DNA of 28,605 nt from contig WELB01000007.1 of assembly GCA_009602725.1 (NCBI GenBank), positions 167,866 to 196,470 of the forward strand, read 5' to 3'. The position numbers were made by a program, and so were the translations under genes. The notes under the pieces are model-generated. The model ran no database searches. It saw nothing but the letters and a program-made list of their open reading frames with translations, and was not told where the DNA came from. This document shows positions 21,950 to 28,605 of the stretch, piece after piece (position 1 is the first letter of the stretch; every line of letters begins with the position of its first letter). The stretch is from Spirogloea muscicola (lineage: Eukaryota > Streptophyta > Zygnematophyceae > Spirogloeales > Spirogloeaceae).

Positions 21950-23492
21950 ATGGCGGCCGAGCCCCCGGCGCCGGCGCCGGCGGGCCCGCTGGACGACGGC
22001 GACGGGGATGTCGGCATGCGGGCCGCGCCGGGGCAGGAGGTGTGCGCCGTGAAGGGCCTCGGAGCGGCGCTGAGCGGCGGTGTCATGGGCGGCATCTTTG
22101 GCCTCGGTGAGAGCGCGCCGCCGCTGCCGCCGTCTGCGGCTGGATATGCTCGTAGACTCCATATGACGGTTGTGACAATCTGAAGTCGGCACCGGGCAGG
22201 CGGGCCTACCGCCATATGAGCTCCTGGCCCGCTGCATTGCTTATGAGCCCATGAGCCAACTCCCAAGGTGGCGCTTGCCATCCTCTCCTCAAGCCTTCTC
22301 ACTTGGGACCCAGTGACAGCGACCTTAACAACGCTTCCGTGTCGCACGTGACCCTCGTTGTTGCTCTCGTTGGGACAGTGCAGCAGCCAAGGCCATTCTG
22401 CCCAAGCCCATTTTGTGTGTTGGTCACCCCCTTGTTGTACTTGAGCTGTGTGCTTGACGTGTTCGAAAAGAAATAGGTTACTTGTTTCAGGTGTGCCTGG
22501 GCTGATTTTGTCAGTCACTGCGATATCATGTGTCCAGGCTCTGGACTCCTCAAAAAGGAGGGCTTCAGAGGGGCTCTGAAGGAAGGGGGCAGTTCGGCTA
22601 AGGTGGGTTGAGGTCCAGACTCATGCTTTTGATAGTTTCCCTCCTGAAGGAGCATGCCTCAGTACAGGTACGCATGAGCTAGCAAGCCTGCCTGGTCTGT
22701 CAAGCAGCCAATGGTTGGACCTAACGCAGCTCTTGATTTCCTTTCCTACCTTTGCCGGTCTGCCGTCAGACCTTTGCAATCATGTCATCGGTACATACCG
22801 TGGTCAACTGCTACATGAAGAAGCTGCGTAAGAAGGAAGATGGTAAGTCTCGCTCGCTGCCCTGTCAGGGGACTTATATCCTCCTGCTCAACTGTGTCCC
22901 CGCTTCTACACAAAACCGTACCCGGCATTTGTCATACATTATGGTCAGATTGTATCTACCCTGACATGTCAGGAGTGTACTCTTGCAGCAATTAATGCAG
23001 GCATTGCAGGCTGTGCAACTGGTCTTGCACTTGGTTACGGAGGTAAGTAGACGATCATTGCAAGCTGCTTGCAAGAGCGTTATCCTTCATGGAGGAATGT
23101 CGAGGTCCTGATTCGAAGCAGCTGCACCCTCTGAGGCTATCTTTGAGGTTTGCTTTCTGTTGTGAAGTCACTGCGCGCTTACTGGCATTGTATCTCTGCA
23201 CTTGTCTCTGGCAGGCACTCCTCAAGGGATGTTGCAGAGCTGCCTTGGCTTTGGAGCCTTCTCGTATATCTTTGACTACATCAACCCCCCTGCTGCAGCC
23301 TCACAAAGCCTGCCCCAGAGCCGCAGCAGCCAACGACGGAAGAGCCAGAGGCTGCTGCATTTACCTTGTAATTTTCACCTTCCTGTACTTCCTCCATTTA
23401 CTCTGCCCTTCTCTATCCCTGCCATCAACGAACAGCAATGGGTTCCAGGGTGGCACCCGCAGAATCAGATAGATCTGAGGCATAGGCGGTGA
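21950..23492 (+). CDS. Tim17/Tim22/Tim23-family inner-membrane translocase subunit, Tim22 type
   Basis: Probable core of the TIM22 complex, which inserts carrier proteins into the mitochondrial inner membrane. Exons: 21950-22106, 22538-22602, 22770-22842, 22989-23042, and 23215 to a stop at 23492 as sequenced (208 residues). Family features: the Gly-rich first helix GAALSGGVMGGIFGLGSGLL; a hydrophilic GFRGALKEGGSSAK; the second helix FAIMSSVHTVVNCYMKKLR; AINAGIAGCATGLALGYGG; and GMLQSCLGFGAFSYIFDYIN. These align with plant Tim22-like proteins. After FDYINPP the annotated frame turns Ser/Gln/Arg-rich (SQSLPQSRSSQRRKSQ) and looks wrong. The frame two bases on gives LTKPAPEPQQPTTEEPEAAA and stops at 23369-23371, inside a TGTAA polyadenylation motif (23367-23371). 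A missing C in the C6 run at 23285-23290 would explain this. The N-terminus is Ala/Pro-rich and acidic. The start is the first ATG in good context. Confidence 0.88.
23367..23371 (+). promoter_or_regulatory. TGTAA polyadenylation motif of the Tim22-type gene
   Basis: TGTAA follows directly on the end of the alternative reading frame, its last three bases being the TAA stop. If the annotated frame is right instead, the motif lies inside the coding region, which would be unusual. Confidence 0.5.
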
Positions 23493-25441
23493 GAGCTCCC
23501 TGCATAACCTTGTGTGACTTCTTGTCCGCAGCTGCTAGACCTCCTTACGTCAAGAGCGAAATTTTAGGCCAGTTGCTCCGCTTAAGGATGACGGATGGCA
23601 AGGATGTTGGGCGACTTCGCTGACTAGTGGGTCCCAGCCCGTTCAATTTTGCAGCTTAGAAAAGTGACATACAAAAGCCTGCCTGTGTGTGTCACTATGC
23701 ATGCTGCACCTTGATCTACTGAGAGGGCGCAATTCAGGTAGAGCATAAGCTTGATGAAGGCACCGAAGGCTCCTTGAACAGTCATGCGCTTGTAAGCAAC
23801 AAGCATAGGTTAGGTGTACTTTCAAACGCGAAAATGCGCGGCCAAGGAGGGAGGATAAGCACCCAGATGTTTGGCGACCTAAGAAAAGCAGAAGGCCAAG
23901 ACGGGCCGAGTGATACATCTCCAATAACTTCCAAGGGGCTCGAAAGGAAGGGGGGGCTCGCCCAGGCTCTCTCAACACATCCCCCTCCAGAACCGCCTCC
24001 GTACCATATATGCCACACCGAATATGGCAAACCAGGCTAGCCAGTATCTTGACCTTATTCCACCAGCGTGTCTAACTAGGGGCGGACAAGGATTTCCCCT
24101 TTAGACGGCTTTAGGAAGTGGGTCGTATCTTCCAATTGCTGCCGGAAAATCATAATATGTCGAAGCCAGTCCTGCATGTCTGCAGATTGTATTGTCATAC
24201 ACTCTGGTTTGGCCTTCGGTCAGTCCAGGTTGTCGATGAGAGTCCAGGGTGAGAATGTACTTAGCAGCCATCCCTCCGGCACGCCGCCAGGTCGCCATTG
24301 GACTCTCAAGCGCTTGCACCGCCAAGGAGCTCGCTTTCCTTCTTCGATTTGAGGTTCAAGACGCCAAAGCCGTCTCGACCCACTAATGCACACCCACAGT
24401 CGTGTCTACCAAGCAGTGTTTAGCTGTGGGCCCTCCTGGACCTTGTCCACGTTGTCTGGGCTGGCCTTTCACAGCTACTCGTCTTTAGGAAGAGCTTCTC
24501 TTTCGTTACTAGCCTTGCGCTTGCCACCTTCCTGGCCAGGCCGTTTACCACTGCAGGGAACACAGACGTCGGCTCCCCCAGCAAGAGCCTCCAGAAGGGT
24601 TGCCTTCCATCGCTGTCTTGTGCACCACCTCCACAATATCTCGCACCACTACTCCAGGCTGCACCTGCTTCCGTCTCAAGGAAGCGGTCCAACATCTTAT
24701 TCGAACACCTTGTGAGGTGGGTAGCCTCTCCCAACAGCCATCAAGCGGCAGCTCATTGTATTCCTGCCATCACATCGCTACAACGAGGCTGGCTCACCGT
24801 ATGAGGAGCAGCCAGCTTGGTGATTAACTGGTGGACAAATACGTAGCAAAGCACACATGCCGCTTTGCAGCTATTCCTGCATCTGTGGTTGCTGGCAACT
24901 ATTGCATGCCAGTGGAGTCTTCATGTGAAGGTCTTTTTGTATTAAAGCCCCTAAACCCTTAACCCATTTGCGGTTGTTTACTTGTCTCCGAGTACAACCA
25001 CCCATGTGTATTATGGCATGCTCTGCGTCCACTGCATCTTACACAAATGACTGGTGCATGGACCTGGGAGGCATGCCACTCGTGACTGCCCCTCGCGACA
25101 CAAAAGAGCTAGCAGACAGTCTAATTGTCATGATTACCGCAAAAATGCAGGACAAGGCATACTCAAGTCATTTAAAGCCCTCAATCTCCCTAAGACATGC
25201 GAGGGCCACTACTAAGCTCATTAAGGTGTTTCAATATTTGTAATGGTATGAAAGCGAGTAAGTGTGATTAAAAGCAACGCATGCCACCGCACAATTTGGC
25301 TGACAGATGCCTATCTTTAGCTAGCACATTACTTCTCAGCTCTTGGTAAAGTTCTCGCCATATCGTTTGCTCTTCTGCTCCTATACATTCTTTGCTGCCC
25401 AAGAAGAGCAGATGTAGCACTTTCTCAACCTGCCACTTTCC
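23493..25441. other. Convergent non-coding stretch between the Tim22-type and aquaporin genes
   Basis: It holds the 3' flanks of both genes. There are no recognisable domains on either strand. It contains one hairpin-repeat copy (24421-24530) and a short telomere-like stretch, CCCTAAACCCTTAACCC, at 24949-24965. A minus-strand TGTAA (TTACA at 25039-25043) lies about 400 nt past the aquaporin stop and may be its polyadenylation signal. Confidence 0.55.
24421..24530 (+). repeat. Dispersed hairpin repeat, copy l
   Basis: TAGCTGTGGG, CTCCTGGACCTTGTCCACG, then GGGCTGGCCTTTCACAGC. This is the order and loop type of copy b at 3781-3853. It continues with CTTTCGTTACTAGCC, which resembles TTCTTACTAGCC near 3608-3623. 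Confidence 0.6.
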
Positions 25442-27929
25442 CTACTGCCTGAAACGCTGCATAGTCTTGAAGGCCCCCAGTTTGATTACATACTCATAGT
25501 AGATGACAGCAAGAACTGCTCCTAGATAAGGTCCAAGCCAGAAAATCCACTGCAAATGCGACATGCAGAGCAACCATGGTTGTCAATCTATATTGCTACG
25601 CACAAGAAAGTGAAGGCAGACTTGCTGCATGGTGGCAAGTGAGACCACCGACGATTAACAGCAATGAGCTCAGAGCCAGGCATTTTACAGGATGTCAATC
25701 TTGAGCAGTGCCAATGAAGGGCTTGCTAGAAGAGATGAAGCAAGTGGCACTCATCAAAGTGTCTCCCAAGCATCCAAGCACAGCTCTCCACCAACAAGCA
25801 TTGGCATCATGAAGATGGAACTTCTGTAAATACAAGGCAACCAGAACACTCACATGGTCGTCCCATGCCTTGTCTGAGCCAGCAACAACGGCAGACGCAA
25901 AGCTTCGAGCAGGATTGATGCCAGTCCCGGTCACTGGGATGGTGGCGACGTGGACAACAAATACCGTGAACCCAATAGCAAGTGGAGCTAAGGCCTGCAT
26001 GCGGCACATTCACTCAAGTGACGTTACTGATACTCTTCAAATTGCACACCCAGCTGTCAGTCTGACATTGTGTGTGGTGATTCTGCTGAGGTGCTGAGGT
26101 AACATTATTAGTGCGAGCACTCACGGGTGACACATGAAATGTCACATAAGTAACAACCAGCAAAGAAGCCCTCCCAGGCCAAAGGCAAAGAGCCTTCTAC
26201 TTTTACCGAAAAGCAATGACGAGTGAAGAAGAATGGAACGATTGAAAGGATAAGTGGTAACGCACTGGAATGTGGAAATCACGGGCAGCTCGCTTCGGGT
26301 CCGTGGCAGAGAAGACAACGAAGACTAGCACAAATGTGCCAATAATCTCTGCTCCCAAGCCAGCTCCATTGCTGTACCCAGGTTGCACAAAGTTGGCGCC
26401 TCCAGTTGCCGCGTTGAACTCTGCAAGCAGCAGAGCTGTTTGTCATCGCACACTCAACAAGTCGGGCAAGTCCTTAAGGGGTTCCATGCACGCACATCAT
26501 CATGAGGTATCTGGCATGGAAGACTGACCACTCTTGTGCAAGCCTTTCACAATGCCGACACCAACGATGCCTCCCAGCATCTGGCAAACCGTGTACAGGA
26601 ACCAGCGAGGAATTGAGATGCGCCGGGCCAACAGCATGGCCAATGACACAGCCGGGTTTATGTGGCCACCTGTTGGTAGCAGAGCAAGTAGAACCAAGTT
26701 GTTATTCCCATTGTTTGATTATGCTTCAAGGTGACTAGGCACTTGAATACACCACCCTATATCTGCGACATGGAGCACGTGGCACATGCAGCAGGTGGGT
26801 GGTTGAGCAAGAAGGTTGGCAGAGCACCTGACACGCCCGCAATGCAGAAGACTAGGATGAAAATCATGATGCCGAAGGATGTTGCGATGCCATATATACC
26901 AACGCTGACACCTGGAGTATCCTGCAACACTGTGTGTTGTCAGCTTACCACTAGCTTGCTAGTCAGCCAGTCGTGCTACAGAGGCCATCTGAAGACTTAG
27001 AAGCTCCATGGCATGCAGCGCACTCTGTCTGGGCCCTCCTTGATGCCAATCAATAAGGGCAAATGTTACACCAGCACAATTAGAGAAATCTGAGTCCTCT
27101 TAATTCGCAAGTGAACTGGATGTATTAACAAGGGCACTGCTGAGGATGTCTAGAAAGTGAGTGGCAAAGTCCAATGGAAAAGTGTGCCAGTGGTAGAGTA
27201 AGTCATCAGTGCCTTGAAGTGCGTGATGGTGAGAATGGTGAAGTAGAGGAAAAGCAGTGTCGACATAAACTCAGCAATGCAGGCGCGGTAGAGAGACCAT
27301 CTGCCCAGCTCCTCAGCATCAACAAACGGCACACTTGCGACGGGTGTGTAGTCCCTAGTGGACTGGGCCCTCCTGCAGTGAGGACATGCCCAGCCACTGT
27401 GAGTGTAAGGACCATGGAGAATTGACACCTTGTGTGACAATCCCAGTCTAGTGGCTTGCCATGTCTAGCAAGGGTGTCCTGCACTGGGGTCTATCGGTCG
27501 GGAGGAGATAAGCCGAGGGCAGCGGGCTGCTGCTACCCTTGCTTATGCTTGATGGCATGACTTGCTAGACACCTGATGGAACACGCTGTTTTGCAAGGTG
27601 GTCCCTCAAGGAACAATGACTAAGTAAGCGAGGACCCGGCCCCAAGTACGCTCAGTGCCACCAATGAAGCCAGCATTTCGTCCTGGCATGACATGTTTAA
27701 ATTAATCTCTCCACCTGCATTGGTGCTTAACGCATTGGGCAGGGAGAATATAGCTGCATCAAGATATGCTCGATGGGGTATCTCTTCCGCGAGAGACAGC
27801 GAGCGTCAAGGTTCTCCAAAGCGCCACATGTAATGGGAGGACGATGAAATGCAGGGTGGGCACATACGCAAGGTTGCCCTCCTCGGCGAGCTTCAGGTCA
27901 GGGTCGACGCTGTGCTGGGTCGCCGCCAT
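25442..27929 (-). CDS. Plasma-membrane intrinsic protein (PIP)-type aquaporin
   Basis: A six-helix water channel of the MIP family. Minus-strand exons: 27929-27868, 27372-27213, 26921-26828, 26669-26529, 26420-26266, 25994-25854, 25549-25442 (286 residues, a normal PIP length). Both NPA boxes are present: GGHINPAVS (Asn110) and GTGINPARS (Asn231). Matching spacing to spinach PIP2;1 gives the selectivity filter Phe90/His219/Thr228/Arg234, the water-selective PIP set. Gating positions are also kept: Ser124 in loop B (ARRIS, the RKxS-type phosphosite) and His202 in loop D (ARDFHIP), with an acidic N-terminal [17 protein letters not shown] and [14 protein letters not shown] are typical of PIPs. 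The C-terminus (KTMQRFRQ) lacks the plant PIP2 phosphoserine. The intron 27212-26922 needs a GC donor (AAG|GCACTG), as no GT is available in the frame; all others are GT-AG. Localisation in the plasma membrane is inferred from the family. Confidence 0.94.
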
Positions 27930-28605
27930 GGCGGGAGAAGCGCGGCCTAGTCTCTCCCCACTCGGGTTCTGGCGCTGGGCGTGGCACGCGGAGGAGGATT
28001 GGCGCGCCTCGGGACTGCGGCGGCAGCTTCGAAGCACAGACGGCGGCAACCTTGAGAGACGGCCTGCGAGGCAGTGGCAAGAGCACACTGCGGCTGCTGA
28101 TGCAGAAGAACTCACTACCACAGCCACACCTCATCTGTATAAGACGTGAGCTCTTGCAAGTGGGCTGGGGGCGGTGAAGGGCCAGCTTGACACGAAGCTC
28201 TGCCCGATTGGGCTGGCGTTAATCACAACCATCGCCCCCGTGAGAAAATGGAGTGTGTATTGAGTAATGGACCACGAACACATGCGGAGAGAATGAATCA
28301 AGCTCTTCCAAGGTGACAGTCTTCCAGTAGAGGGGCGATGGGCTGTGTGATCGGCCAGCCCAGGAAAGAGAATTAAACAAGGCTCCAAAGGGGACGGTGG
28401 GCTGTGGAAGGAGGAAAACAGTCTTCTTACAAGGCCTGCTTAGAAAAGGGTGGGCGAAAGTCCGAGTGTGGGGACGGAAGAAACCCACAGGGCACCCCCC
28501 CCCACCACGGGCCCTGCCACGGGCTCCCCCCTCCCTCCCCGCGGGTGACACCAAGTCGTTATCACGGGCGTCCCCAAAACCCCCCCCCCCTCCCCTTCCC
28601 CCCTC
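27930..28605. other. Aquaporin 5' flank and low-complexity contig end
   Basis: It holds the probable promoter and 5' UTR of the aquaporin, one hairpin-repeat copy (28332-28400, minus) and, from about 28490, C-rich sequence with runs of 9-13 C. The latter looks like a poor-quality contig end. No other gene was seen. Confidence 0.6.
28332..28400 (-). repeat. Dispersed hairpin repeat, copy m
   Basis: Read on the minus strand: GGAGCCTTGTTTAATTCTC, TTTCCTGGGCTGGCC, a loop and ACAGCCCATCGCCCC. It keeps the order GGAGCC / TTGT...ATTCT / GGGCTGGC of the family but is more diverged. Confidence 0.55.

Noticed and set aside
24949-24965. Telomere-like CCCTAAACCCTTAACCC
   Set aside because: Only one exact CCCTAAA unit with a degenerate neighbour; too short to call an interstitial telomere or a healed break.
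3566-28400. Hairpin repeats as rho-independent-type terminators or a CRISPR array
   Set aside because: The copies are dispersed, in both orientations, irregularly spaced and sit in a eukaryotic nuclear context, including within an intron; there are no regular repeats with unique spacers.

Overview
The window looks like nuclear DNA of a green alga, probably of the trebouxiophyte/chlorophyte type. Five protein genes can be rebuilt from short, GC-rich exons separated by many small introns. Several genes have the green-algal polyadenylation motif TGTAA behind the stop codon. The gene content is plant-like: a plastid ClpP5 protease subunit, a 14-3-3 protein, a plasma-membrane-type (PIP) aquaporin with the plant gating residues, a STOP1-like zinc-finger factor, a plant-type WDR44-like WD40 protein and a Tim22-type translocase. 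The species cannot be named from this sequence. Both ends (122 T at the start, C-rich low-complexity sequence at the finish) look like contig edges.

Layout, left to right: CLPP5 (+, 5' end cut off, to 2467); a gene-poor stretch with retroelement 3'-end fragments (2468-4729); the WD40 gene (+, 4730-10288), tail to tail with the STOP1-like gene (-, 11050-13590); a long purine-rich and repeat-rich stretch (13591-17065); the 14-3-3 gene (-, 17066-19426); a retroelement island (about 19620-21420) with a coding remnant and tandem repeats; a tRNA-Ala(UGC) gene (-, 21469-21540); a Tim22-family gene (+, 21950 to about 23371 or 23492); a non-coding stretch; and the aquaporin (-, 25442-27929).

The protein genes are unrelated housekeeping or signalling genes and do not form a cluster. 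What links the intergenic parts is a dispersed repeat: at least thirteen copies, in both orientations, of a short unit with a hairpin of the type GGCTGGC-loop-GCCAGCC, often preceded by TTGTCCATTCTTTT. Six sites also carry a block like CTGACTCGAGGTTACTGAG. At 20888 that block is the stop-codon context of an open reading frame with a retroelement-type C-terminal domain. The simplest reading is that these are 5'-truncated copies of the 3' end of one non-LTR retroelement. Other points worth a look are likely GC-AG introns, a probable frameshift at a C run in the Tim22 gene, and direct, tandem and inverted repeats around the retroelement. I found no CRISPR array, operon or clearly new gene system.
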